From the NCBI GenBank assembly GCA_911728435.2, contig OU452198.1, positions 2,728,001 through 2,792,000 on the forward strand: a stretch of 64,000 nt of DNA. Reading direction: 5' to 3'. This DNA is from Apoderus coryli. Taxonomy: Eukaryota > Arthropoda > Insecta > Coleoptera > Attelabidae. Under the pieces are notes generated by a model that saw nothing but the letters and a program-made list of their open reading frames with translations, was not told the DNA's origin and did no database searches. Within the stretch, counting starts at the first letter, position 1, and each line of letters starts with the position of its first letter. A program made the position numbers and the translations under genes. Positions 43,383-54,469 of this stretch are shown piece after piece.

Positions 43383-45000
43383 GTTTAAACAAGTTTTCAG
43401 TGTTTTAGCTCCTCCTCCTTGCCATGTCCTATAGTATTTTTGTACCAAATTTGGTTAAAATCTGTTAAGTGGTTTTTGCGTTTTTGTGCATACAGACAGA
43501 CAGACATTTTTTTAAAACTACTGATGTATAAAATGGCCAAAAACAAGTATTTCCGGTGAAATTAAAAAAACAAAATTTCATGAAACTAATAGTCTCCCTA
43601 TATACACATATTACGTATATGATATGAAGAGCTAAAAAGTGTGTTTTTTAGCCAATTTACTTCCTAACCTCAAATTTGCCCACCCGTTACTAAAATACCG
43701 TTGTTCATGATCTCATTTGGATGTCATATTGCATAAACTACCTTCAATTATGTGGGTGTAGATATACCAACCGCATATTACCAAAATAAAAAAAAAAACA
43801 AGTATCTATTGTAACAGAGAAAAAAAAAGAAAAAGGACTATTAATCTAATATGTTATTCATGTCTGGTTGTATCAATTTTAATGTTAACGAATAACGAAT
43901 TAGTTGTACTGTAACAACATGGAGATATGTGTTTCAGATTAGCCGTGTAACATGTTTAAAATATGTAAGTACCTATTATAGTAGACTATTATTAAGTATA
44001 ATACCTAGGAGATTGCTGAAACAAACAAATATGATGGCTATTATTTTGCTGAAGGAATAAACCAAGTGAAAGTAATGTTATGTGATATTATACAAAATTT
44101 AGCAGAGGTTGTCGAAATCTTGACTACATAAATTGAGGAGAGATATTTTGACCTGACGCAAACTTTGGATTCAAGAAACAAATCATTACAGAAAATTCCA
44201 CTCACAGCCTCAAATTATAATTTAAGCGGGGGCGGCTTGTCGAGGGAGACTAGGGAGGATAACCTCCTCAGCAAATTACTCCACTTTTAAGTTAATTTAC
44301 ATACATTTCTACTACATAATAATATGTAGGTAATAATGATTATAATTGAAATCTAAAATTTATAATGTGGAGCGCAATCGGTACTCTTATTGTAAAGTTT
44401 TTTATTATGCATATTCAATACGTAAAATACAAAGGCAAAAGGACTACACCACAACCAATATTATTTTTAGTTTTCATTTATTTCTGAGATTTTTAGGAGA
44501 GGGTTCAAAAATAAAAAAAATTCATACGAAATAAAAAAAAAATAAAAAAGCTAAAGCGAAATACTGCATAATTTTTTACGCATTTAATTAAATATAACGT
44601 AAAATATTGAACATAAAATATTATTATAATAAACCTAAAAAAAATCAATTATTTTGCGTACAAGAACTTGGCCTAGAAGATCTGAAATATAAATTCTGTA
44701 CCTACGTATAAATAGTGCATCGAAAGAGAAGAAAAATTAACAAAACCGATACTTAAAAAAAAATAGCTGATGTCTAAAACAAAACAAAAATTTATTAAAT
44801 TTAGATAAATGACAAAAAGGTCATAAAATTATTACTTTTACACTTAAATATTTGTGCCTCAAGGGCATCAGTTTATTTTTGACAAATTCAGTTTTATTGA
44901 CACCAATATAACGTTTACACAGTATAATAAATAATACAGTATTCTGACTTTCCGCTTGCGAGCCGTCCTGCGCATTTAGCCGCGCATGCCGCCATTATGG
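43383..45000. other. Gene-less stretch upstream of the THAP exon
   Basis: AT-rich. AGCCAATTTACTTCCTAACC at 43650 recurs near 46383, a dispersed repeat. A GC-richer patch (CGCTTGCGAGCCGTCCTGCG at 44953, then CCGCGCATGCCGCCATTATG) lies about 230 bp upstream of the THAP start and could be promoter-proximal sequence; no TATA box stands out. Confidence 0.4.
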
Positions 45001-45196
45001 GTTACAACGTCACAATAATCACATAGACGTAGATAAATACCGTTCACTCCTGTGTTCAATATATAGTTCATTGTCGGCGTGTACGAGATAAATAAATATT
45101 GTGTTTAAATCTAATTCTGTGTTTTGCGTTTGTGGTATAGTGTTCGTGAGAATTAAAAGGATTTTATTTTTATTAACGTCTCTTATGATTAATACA

Positions 45197-45297
45197 ATGA
45201 ACAATCAGGGAGGACATGTGTGTGCTGCAAAATGTTGTCCCAATAAGCGGTACACTTGCTCTAAACAATTTTTTGGCTTCCCCACAGATCCTGTTAG
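45197..45297 (+). CDS. THAP zinc-finger protein, first coding exon (partial)
   Basis: ATG at 45197 (another in-frame ATG at 45185) opens MNNQGGHVCAAKCCPNKRY, then CSKQFFGFPTDPVR. The exon stops at an AG|GTGAGT splice donor at 45297/45298. The pattern Cys-x3-Cys, a short basic stretch, then F-x-FP-x-DP is the start of a C2CH THAP domain, a DNA-binding zinc finger found in host regulators and in P-element-like transposases. The remaining CxxH half would be in the next exon, which I could not find in the following sequence. Whether this is a host gene or a transposon-derived exon cannot be decided. Confidence 0.68.
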
Positions 45298-45525
45298 GTG
45301 AGTAATAAGTAAAAATAAAGATAAATACTAGATAATTTTACGTTTATAACAACTATTTGTATAACCGTAAAATTTATATTACGAAATGGCAGTATCTAAT
45401 ATGTTTTTAAACTAAATGAAAGTAAAACATAAACACAAGTTGTCTCGTGGCGAGATAGCATGATAACGCAATCAGCTAGAGTTTATATTATTGACAATAT
45501 GTATATGGCCCTTGTTTGACTAAAA
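45298..45525. other. Putative intron start, nothing recognised
   Basis: Begins GTGAGTAATAAG. No further coding feature is seen before the LINE at 45530. Confidence 0.4.
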
Positions 45526-45529
45526 TTGC

Positions 45530-46105
45530 TGAGAACAGGATTCAGTTGATGCAGAATTCAGGCACACGGCTTGTATGTGGAATTCGTAGGGGTGAAAGAG
45601 GCTAGCAATACGATTAAGGAAATCGGCTGGTTAAGAATGAAACAACGTCGGATTTTCATTCACTAATTTTGACTAATAAAAATCATCAGATGGAAATAGG
45701 CGGAATACTTATATGAAAGATTGAAGTTCCGGGGATATGATGTGAATATTCCTCATAAAACTGTCATTACGCCACCGCTAGACTCAACATCAATCTTTGA
45801 GCGGTCATTTTCCTATACGGTTTCAAAATATTACAACGCTCTACCGGAGAATATAAAAAGTTTACAGGGGTTTTCATTTAAGAGCGCTGTCTGACACGTA
45901 ATAGAACAAATTAATTTGTAAACATAAGCTACCTACTTAATTTGGCCAGCGATGTAAAACTATTTTCAGATAGGTTTAAGCTAAAATATAAGTTACGTTT
46001 AGGTTAAGTTAGGAAGCACAGCTTCAACTTTTATAAAAATGTCTTTTTTATTAATAAAGTCTGTATTATTGTTGTGTTTATTATTATTATTAAAAATCAC
46101 CCAAT
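45530..46105 (+). mobile_element. CR1-group LINE C-terminal fragment with poly-ATT tail
   Basis: Plus strand, several frames: RIQLMQNSGTRLVCGIRRGE, IKEIGWLRMKQRRIF, then KTVITPPLDSTSIFERSFSY and YYNALPENIKSLQGFSFKSA. A 3' UTR follows with ATTAATAAAGTCTG near 46050 and an (ATT)n tail near 46080-46098. It lies in the possible THAP intron on the same strand. Confidence 0.78.
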
Positions 46106-48285
46106 CATGTCAACATTTAACTGATACCACCACTCAAGGCTGTTTTCAATCACTGTGACACACCACAAATATTTCTGAAATTGACAGCGATATTATTATG
46201 TACTTAAATATTTTTACAAAAATGAAAATACAGTACTGTGGTTAGAAACCGAAAACTATAATTATTCTTAGTCAGGACCTGACTTGTAACCCAAAATGGC
46301 GGTGTCATACGTCACAGTTTATTTCAAAGTGCCAACGTGCTGTACTTATTAATGCTGTGGCTTTACATTTCAGTATTTGACAGCCAATTTACTTCCTAGC
46401 CTCAAATTTAACCACCCGTTATAATATATGCATAATAAGTCAATCTCAGCCACAAAATGGTGGACTAACGTTGTACCAGAATAAATAAGAACAAATGAAA
46501 ATTAATTAAAATGGCTTCCTGTTTTTATAATCTCAATATCTTCCAAAATTGAGATTACAAAAAATCCCTTAAATTGTTTTTCTCTACAAACTAAACATTA
46601 ATACATATTATTATTGATACATCAATAATTATATTTCTTTTAATTAGTAAACAACATCATACAACAAAAATCTAGAGTTAAATAAGCAAAACTCAGTGGA
46701 TTGGAAAAGCGCGATTCACAAATTACAACCCCGGTATGGTAGCTCAAAATCAATAAATTTTAAATTCTAACCTAAATCTGGAAAATTATGTTAAATAATT
46801 TCTTCCTTAAGTTTAAATTGAATTTTTTTTGTATAACATTTCTAGTACATTTGTTAAAATTCGCATTGTATATGTTTTCGTGCCTAATGTAAGAAACTTC
46901 TAAGACTGAATATTTACGTTTTTGTTTGCAAAGTATAATATAGTAGATACATCTAGTCTAGTTCATAAACTAGACCCCAAAAAAATTCTGAGTTGGTACG
47001 TCACTGTATTCCTAATTGCTGTATCTATTAAAAGTTCGTTTAGCATTTTTTGGTTTTTGTTAAACTATAGACATTATTTGATGAATTTCGAAAATCGCTC
47101 GGTATTTCGAAAACTCAAAAAAAAATGGATATAAAACTTTAAGTATCCAAAAATAGATAATGACATCCTTTCCATCATCGAATTTGGGACAACCTATACT
47201 TGCATGAAAGGTAATAAATGGCCTAAGAGATAAACTAATATTTAAAAAAATGTTCTACAACCATACGATAGATATTAAGAAATCAAGAAAAGTTCGCACA
47301 CACTTAGAAATGTGATATACTTGTTAGATTACTAAATAAGTCTGTACAATGCACCACACCTATTTTGGGCATTTGTAATTTATTAAAAATCTTGTGCGGG
47401 TGTATGATTAAACAACATTATACAGGCTGTCCGTCCAGTTACGGATTATTTACAAAATGGTACATTTTTAAAAGAAAGCCCATCCATCCTCTTCCACTCA
47501 TTTGCTGTTGCCTCTCCGACGAAAATTTGCCATCGAACGTAGGTTTCTAGATTCTGACGTTTCGCTCTTTCTAAAGCCGAAATCCCCAATCTTTTCTCGC
47601 TATTAAAGGCATCAACAAACTGATAGGCCCGGATGCCTTAAATGTAAAACTCTGAATTTAAAGGATCTGTTTTTTATGAATTGAAGTATATTCTTTCTTT
47701 ATAACGTTGGGCGTGGCACATTGTCTGCTCACAGCTAAATGTAATATTTTATGTATTCTGGTAAACTAATGCCAAAGGTTTCCTCACTCGGACAGTATGT
47801 GTTGTATGATCAATTTTTACACAGCATCAATGTTTTCGGATACGACAACTGATCATTCTCTATGGTCGATGTGGTAAGTAGCAGCTGCCTATCGCCGTCT
47901 ATGTAGCCTAGTTATAGAATAACTTCTGGAAAGAAAAGGGAATTATTGATAATGAGGCAAATGCGAATGTGGCTATATGGAAATAATTATCGAAGGGTTT
48001 TCAAAAAATTGTAGGAATCAGAGCTCTTGTTATGTACGGAAAACCACATGAGCTATTTGATGAATTTGGACAGCAACCTGGGAGTTTGCATCTTGAGAAC
48101 CGTGCCAGTCCTGATACCGGAAGGCGGACTTCATCAAAACTTATTAGCAAGTCCGCTGATCTGTATTTGTTGAAATTTAGAGCCACCGTTTTTTCGAAAT
48201 TAATAATGATCTTCTGACAACTCGTTCAGTGTAACATTGAATTTGTGCTTTAGTACTTGAAGGTCTCTATCCGATAGTAAAATAG
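46106..48285. other. Gene-less stretch with MITE ends
   Basis: 46383-46420 repeats the word at 43650. TACAGGCTGTCCGTCCAGTT at 47422 is a TA-flanked transposon end. Short ORFs at 46922-47134, 47365-47550 and 48001-48217 (both strands open at the last) have no recognisable family. Confidence 0.4.
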
Positions 48286-48500
48286 TTGTATAAGGGTTGC
48301 CTTTTATATCTCGGGATTAGAGAACAAAAACAAATATTAATCATCGAAAACCACTTTATTGTTTTTCAAAATATTCCCCATGAAGATCTATACACTTTTG
48401 CATGCGTTTGAACCAATTGTCGAAGCACTTTTGCCACTCTGATTGAGGTATCTCCAAAACATGCATGCAACCGCTTCTTCAGGTGTCGAAAGAAATGCTC
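48286..48500 (-). pseudogene. Mariner transposase C-terminal relic with TIR
   Basis: Minus strand: EEAVACMFWRYLNQS, then CFDNWFKRMQKCI-type text and HGEYF-like remains at 48360-48480. The end at about 48290 (GGGTTGCCTTTTATATCTCG on the plus strand) looks like a mariner end. The N-terminal half is missing. Confidence 0.65.
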
Positions 48501-48639
48501 GCAGCGGACCAAGAATACTTCCTTGGCCCGTTCCTGAATCAATCAGACCCAATTTATATCGCTACATTTCTGTTGGTCAAATATGATCGTATCCACGCAT
48601 TTATCGGATATCATATTCCAATACTATCCAACTTCCTGC

Positions 48640-49130
48640 ATATGAAAAATGCAACCACATATGAATCACCATCAACCAGGTCATGAACTCGCTAGACAAA
48701 CTCGGTTGTGCATGTCTCAGTCGAAAATTCACTTCGAAATCCATCCTGACATCTGCTCAACACATCACAGGCATTCAGGAATCCAAAAATTCTCTCAGAA
48801 ACCAACTTTTCCATTACTTTCGAAATACTTAACAGAGCAATTGGTCTGTAATTCATAACCATATCGAGATTACCTTTTTTATATACGGGGACAATAAGAT
48901 TCTTGAGTTGTTCAGGAATGATACCGCTCTGTACTGACATATTCGTGAACTCTGCCAATATCGGGCAAAAAACGTCAGCGGATTTTTTCAGAAGCTTTAT
49001 TGGTACCTATGCTGTCCACCACAGTTGATTTTTTGCTACGAAATTTGCGTATTATTTCTTCCACCTCACACGAGGAAACCGGAATAAAGATCATGCTTTT
49101 ACGATTTGTTTTACTCACAGTACAAGAGTG
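48640..49130 (-). mobile_element. LINE RT N-terminal fragment
   Basis: Minus strand. VQSGIIPEQLKNLIVPVYKK, MNYRPIALLSISKVMEKLV and CQDGFRSEFSTETC are RT motifs 1 to 3. The preceding linker (SSCEVEEIIRKFR-like, near 49020-49080) is also readable. The catalytic YADD part is missing at the low-coordinate side. Confidence 0.78.
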
Positions 49131-49149
49131 TGACAGTTTTCCACTAAAG

Positions 49150-49990
49150 TGAGAGTTTAATTTATTCGATACAACAGTCGAAACAAATAATAATAATAAT
49201 GATAATAAAGCTTAGTTACAAGAAAATCCATACATTTCCGAAAAAACATGATATCCTACAACAAACATGCATAATTATGAAAATCAAAATACAAAAGTAT
49301 AGAAGTATAAAGAATATGTTAAAAAATATCTAAAAGTAAGTACTCCGTAAGACAACAAAAAAAAACAACAACAAAATTAAATTTGCATTGATCACACAGC
49401 AGTAGTAGTTAGTTATTTAAAATAAATCTTAAAATAGTTGACAAAGGACTGACTAAAATCAATGTTTGTATCTAGAAGATAACAAACAGAGCAAATAAAA
49501 TGAAGAAGACTTTGCATGATAAGTACATTGCATCTGGCGGCCTCAATATAGAATAGAGTATCATGTCCATTCTGCCATGGTGATGCGGAAGTTCAAATTA
49601 CCGAAAAGAAATGGGCTGTCAATCAAATTATGTATGATCCTGTACAAAAACTTCAAAGCTTGCATCATTCTACGCCTTTTAAGAGTGACCACATCAAATC
49701 GAACGATCATCAACTCGGGATCTATTACCCTTCTGTGGATACATCCCATTCAGTCTATATGCTAAATGCTTGAGGAATCTTCTCTGGATGTACTCAAGTG
49801 TGGCCTGGATCAGACGAGAGGCTATGGCTTTTTCCCTAAAGTTTGGGATTCAAGCAACTGGGTTGGACCAAGCGATTTGTCAGATTTGAAGACGTTTCAA
49901 CATCCGCCTGCAGAGTGCAATAATATGAAGTTGAGTTAAGGTGAACAACTACTCGGCTATTTGTTGTCGAATGAGAACGAATTTTCCCTG
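49150..49990 (-). mobile_element. LINE C-terminal and 3' UTR fragment
   Basis: Minus strand. The YIQRRFLKHLAYRLNGMYP text, then DPELMIVRFDVVTLKRRRMM and LYRIIHNLIDSPFLFGNL (49570-49800), form the region after the RT. AT-rich 3' UTR reaches AATAATAATAATGATAATAA near 49190-49210. It cannot be the continuation of the fragment at 48640-49130, because the order on the minus strand is reversed. Confidence 0.72.
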
Positions 49991-49999
49991 TGAAACTGA

Positions 50000-50468
50000 C
50001 CTCTTCAATGTTATAACGTTCGGGAGTGTCCCCAATAAGCTGCCTTTGTTAAATTATTAGCTTAATTTTTCCAACAATTGTTGTTTACATTATAATTATA
50101 TAATTCACCGACCCTCCTGTCCTCCATATAATGCGTAAACATCATGAATCTAACTCGATTATTCGGTCTTTTTCAATGCACAATGCATAATTACCAGATC
50201 TACGAGGCATTGTGTACACCTAAACTACTTACAGAACACATACAGACAGGTATGTGTACATACAACTCTACCTAGGTATAGGTACATAGAGTTATATTAT
50301 GAACCCACAATTACCTTGTAACAATTTCCAAACCGTTAAATCATTTTCTATACCTTCCTTCAGTAACAAAATACGAGTGTGGTTTGATATGTCCGTGGCC
50401 AAGAAATTATTTTATTTTTGTATGTAATAAATAAATAAATACACTTTATTCACAGTTTAAAATAATAT
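50000..50468. other. Gene-less stretch
   Basis: No recognisable gene. AATAAATAAATAAATACACT near 50427 resembles a LINE 3' tail. Confidence 0.4.
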
Positions 50469-51045
50469 ACAGTTACTTCACTTCGTGTCGGAACGTTTTA
50501 TCTCTCTGTCTTCAAAGCAATTTGCCGCCCGTAGAGGTATAGTATAGGATCTTATAGTATACCTATATAGATATAGTATAACATAGTAGCGGGCCAGAAT
50601 GTGGCTGGGATTGCGACGAGTCTATGCCGTCTTTAACGTCTACTGACCCTTCTTATCTATAGTTATTATTCTATGCTTTATTGTCTAACAGGTGGGAAAC
50701 CCAATTAGAAAAAAATCGATTGTGTCGCCCCAAAACTTTCCCGACGAGATATAATATAATCAAAAATAAATGACCACCTGCGTGACGCAATAAACTAACG
50801 TAACAAACTAGCTACCTACTACCACAGTTTATATACAGTTACTTCACCTCGTTTCGCACCTTTGTTATCTCTGTCTTGAAAGCAATTCGGCCAATTCGCC
50901 GCCGCTTATAGTTATAGTATAGTATCTTATAGTATATATAGATATAGTATATATAGTAGCGGGCCAGAATGTGGCTGGGATTGCGACGAGTCGATGCCGT
51001 TTTTGGCGTCTACTGACCCTTCTTATCTATAGTTATTATTTTATG
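50469..51045. repeat. Direct duplication of a block of about 225 bp
   Basis: 50469-50695 and 50826-51045 both run from ATACAGTTACTTCAC through AGTAGCGGGCCAGAATGTGG and ATTGCGACGAGTC to ATCTATAGTTATTATT, about 360 bp apart. The intervening 50706-50800 is the reverse complement of 12280-12375. The block is part of the same dispersed family as 11620-12375. Confidence 0.85.
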
Positions 51046-51165
51046 CCCCTACTACCAGAACCTTCCGCATGCAAAGTGTACGTTCTATCAAAGACGCCAA
51101 ATCAAATTACTTGGAGTCATAGGTTCCAACTATCAAACTAGTGAAATTTTAAATGCAATTTACTC
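51046..51165 (-). repeat. Dispersed repeat with tRNA-Ala-like module, second copy
   Basis: On the minus strand: TTTAAAATTTCACTAGTTTG, GATAGTTGGAACCTATGA, then GGCGTCTTTGATAGAACGT, CACTTTGCATGCGGAAGGTT. This aligns with 11624-11750. The T-loop part is lost (GGTTCTGGTAGTAGG), so the tRNA-like block is more decayed here. Confidence 0.7.
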
Positions 51166-51169
51166 GAGA

Positions 51170-53060
51170 ATTCCCACTACTACGCAATGCTACGCAAGGG
51201 AAGGATGCGCAAGGATACGCAAGGCAACGCAATGCAACGCAATTCTATGAAAGTCTACGCAAGGTTAGGCAATGCTTCGAAAGTCCACACAAAGCTACGC
51301 AATACTTCGCAATGCTACAAAAGGCGACGCAAGACAATGCAAGGCTACGGAATGCTATGAAATTCGACCCATTGCAACTAAAGTCCACGCAACGTTGCGC
51401 AAAGTAACGCAATGCTACGCAAAACAACACAATGATATGAAAGTCAACGCAACGCAAGGATACGCAAGGCTACGCAATGCTACGAGATTATACGAAAGGC
51501 TACATAATACTACGAAAGTATACGCAATGATACGGAAGTCTATGCAATGCTATGAAAGTCGACGCAAGGCTACGCAATGCTACAAAAGTCTACGCAATGC
51601 TACGAAAGTCTACGAAAGGCAACGCATTGCTACGATATGCTACAAAAATCTATGCAATTGCTAGGAAAGAATACGCAAGGCAACGCAGTGCTACGAACGT
51701 CTATGCAATGCTACGCAAGTCTACGCAATGCTGTGAATGTGGACACAAGGCTACGCGATACAACGAAAATTTTCGTAATGCTACGAAATGCTACGAAAGT
51801 CTGCGCAAGGCTACGAAACGCAACGCAATGCTACGAGAGTCAACGCAATGCTACGAAAGACTACGCGAGGCGAGGTAAAGCAACGCTAAGCAAGACGGCT
51901 ACGCAATGATACGAACGTCTATGCAAGACAACGCAATGCTACGAAAGTCTACCAAAGGTTACGCAATGCAACGAAAGTCCACGGAAGGCTACGAAAGTCG
52001 ATCAAGGCTACGGAATGCTATGCAATGCTACGGAAGTCTACGCAATGCTATGAACGCCGACGCAAGACTACGCAATGCTACAAATTACTACACAACGCTA
52101 CACAAAGCTAGTTGAGGCAACGCAATGCTACGAGGGTCAACGCAATGCTACGAAAGTCTACGCGAGGCGAGGTAAACAACGCTAAGCAAGGCTACGCAAT
52201 GATACGAACGTCTACGCAAGACAACGCAATGCTACAAAAGTCTACCCAAGGTTACGCAATGCGACGAAAGTCCACGGAAAGCTACGAAAATCGAGGCAAG
52301 CCTACGGAATGCTACGCAATACTACGGAAGTCTACGCAATGCTATGAACGCCGACGCAATGCTACAAATTACTACGCAAAGCTAGTCGAGGCAACGCAAT
52401 GCTACGAAAGTCTACGCAAGCCACCGCATTGCTACGATATTCTACAAAAGTCTATGGAATTGCTACGAAAAAATACGCAAGGCAACGAAGGTCTATGCAA
52501 TGCTACGCAAGTCTACGCAATCCTGTGAATGTAGACCCAAGGCTACGCAATACTACGAAAATTTTCGGAATGCTACGCAATGCTACGAAAGTCTGCGCAA
52601 GGCTACGAAAGTCTATGAAAGGCAACGCAATGCTACGAGAGTCGACGCAATGCTACAAAAGTCTACGCGAAGCGAGACAAAGCAACGCTAAGCAAGGCTA
52701 CGCAATGATACGAACATCTACGCAAGACAACGCAATGTTACGAAGGTCTACCCAAGGTTACGCAATGCGACGAAAGTCCACGGAAGGCTACGAAAGTCGA
52801 GGCAAGCCTACGGAATGCTACGCAATGCTACGGAAGTCTACGCAATGCTACAAATTACTATGCACCGCTATGCAAAGCTAGTCGAGGCAACGGAATGCTA
52901 CGAGAGTCTACGCAAAGCTATGAAAGTCGATGCAGGGCTACGTAATGCTACAAAAGTCTACGCTATGCTACGCTACACAATGCTACAAAAGTGTAAGCAA
53001 TGCTACGCACGGTATGCACAGCTACGCAATGCTATGAAAGTCTACGCAACGCTACCTTAT
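51170..53060 (+). repeat. 10-bp minisatellite (TACGCAATGC / TACGAAAGTC type)
   Basis: Nearly two kilobases of decamers such as TACGCAATGC, TACGAAAGTC and TACGCAAGGC. A longer order is visible: GCAACGCTAAGCAAG followed by CTACGCAATGATACGAAC recurs near 51880, 52175 and 52685. Because ten is not a multiple of three, all three plus-strand frames cycle through the same ten residues (CY(A/E)(M/S)LRK(S/A)TQ). This accounts for eight overlapping ORFs. They should not be called genes without RNA support. Confidence 0.93.
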
Positions 53061-54469
53061 TGAGTTATGTTCAGGAGTTTTTGACCAATATGAATTTGTT
53101 GCAGCTCTGGTAAACTATCTATGACAGTGCTGATTTATTTTTATAAAAGTTACTACATAAAAAAAAAAATTAAGTTGTTCTGTTTGACAGTGACATTTAA
53201 ATTTGTTCATAATTTGAGATATTATTAGCTTGCCACAGCTGCGAAAAATGCATATTGTTTAAAAACTGCTAAACATAACCTCAATAAAGCACAGTTAAAA
53301 GGGACCACTACTGATATTTTGAAAAATGTGACTCGAGGGCACCGCATAATATATGTATGTAGTTGAATTTGTCTTCGAATGGTTCATTTATAACTGACAT
53401 ACTATATAGGGGTGTGCATTTGAAAAAAACGAGAAAATTAACTAAATTCCAAATATAGCAACACTTTGTGATTTTTCAAATTACAGTAAGTAGTTCTTTT
53501 GGCAGAAGTACAGCACTTATGTATATTTTTTTCTATACAAACAGAATCTAAAAAATGATTCAACGCTAGTTGAAATGTAGACTAAATATTGAAGGTATAA
53601 GCGAGAATAAATTCGAAACGGTGCATATAAACCCCATACTATTATATAATATTATCGTTGACTTTGCCTTTTAGGGCTGTATGTAAATATGTAGATATCA
53701 ATATCACTGCAATATGAGCCACCCTGTATATGTAAAAATGAAATAAATAAAACTTCAAGTTAATCCAACAAAAGTTTCTATTCAACTTTTGTTGTACTGT
53801 TTATAGTTTCTCAGATAAGGTAGAGTAGTCCCTATTAAAAGGGCCACCCGGTACATATGTCAAGAGTTCGTCTCCTTTGACGAGCCACCACTATTATAAT
53901 ATGCATATCTCACTAAATTCCCTCTACCTACATACCTTGGTTAATTATTAATACGCAACGTCTGAAGAATCGTGCATAACCAATTATATAAAAATCCAAG
54001 CATACACATAATACACAATACACACTCGTAAACCAAAACGCTATTATTATTATTATTAGTCAGATTATTATTTATCATTAGAATTGATGAATAGCATATT
54101 TGTTAATAATATTTACCTACTTAAAGCCTCAAAAACAATGTGTACTTAATAACTAGGTAATTTTTTTTGTAAATAAATATTTTCACGAATAATGTACCTA
54201 GCATTATCACCGTAGTGAAAAAGAGGAAAAGAATGAAATAAGGTCAAAAGAAAGAGGCATCTACCATAAAATGATTTTAATTTAAAAGTATACGCGCGAT
54301 TTACCAATACATTCCCGTTGTTTTCGATATACAGGGTATCCGTAAAGTAACGGAATGGAAAGGGTACATTTTTAAAAGGGGGGACACGTCAGCTTAAATT
54401 CATTTTTAGCTATTTTGTAGCTTACGTATTTGATTCGAAATCTGCCGCGTTAAATTGCAACCCCTATTT
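53061..54469. other. Gene-less AT-rich stretch with MITE ends
   Basis: CCACCCTGTATATG near 53720 and ATACAGGGTATCCGTAAAGT near 54331 are MITE-type ends. 54340-54470 is related to the reverse of 13225-13350. No gene. Confidence 0.5.

Noticed and set aside
48001..48217. ORFs on both strands over the same 190 bp
   Set aside because: Mutually overlapping, short and unrecognised; neither can be preferred.
51153..53063. Eight overlapping plus-strand ORFs of up to 160 codons
   Set aside because: By-products of a stop-free 10-bp minisatellite; all frames give the same cyclic peptide.
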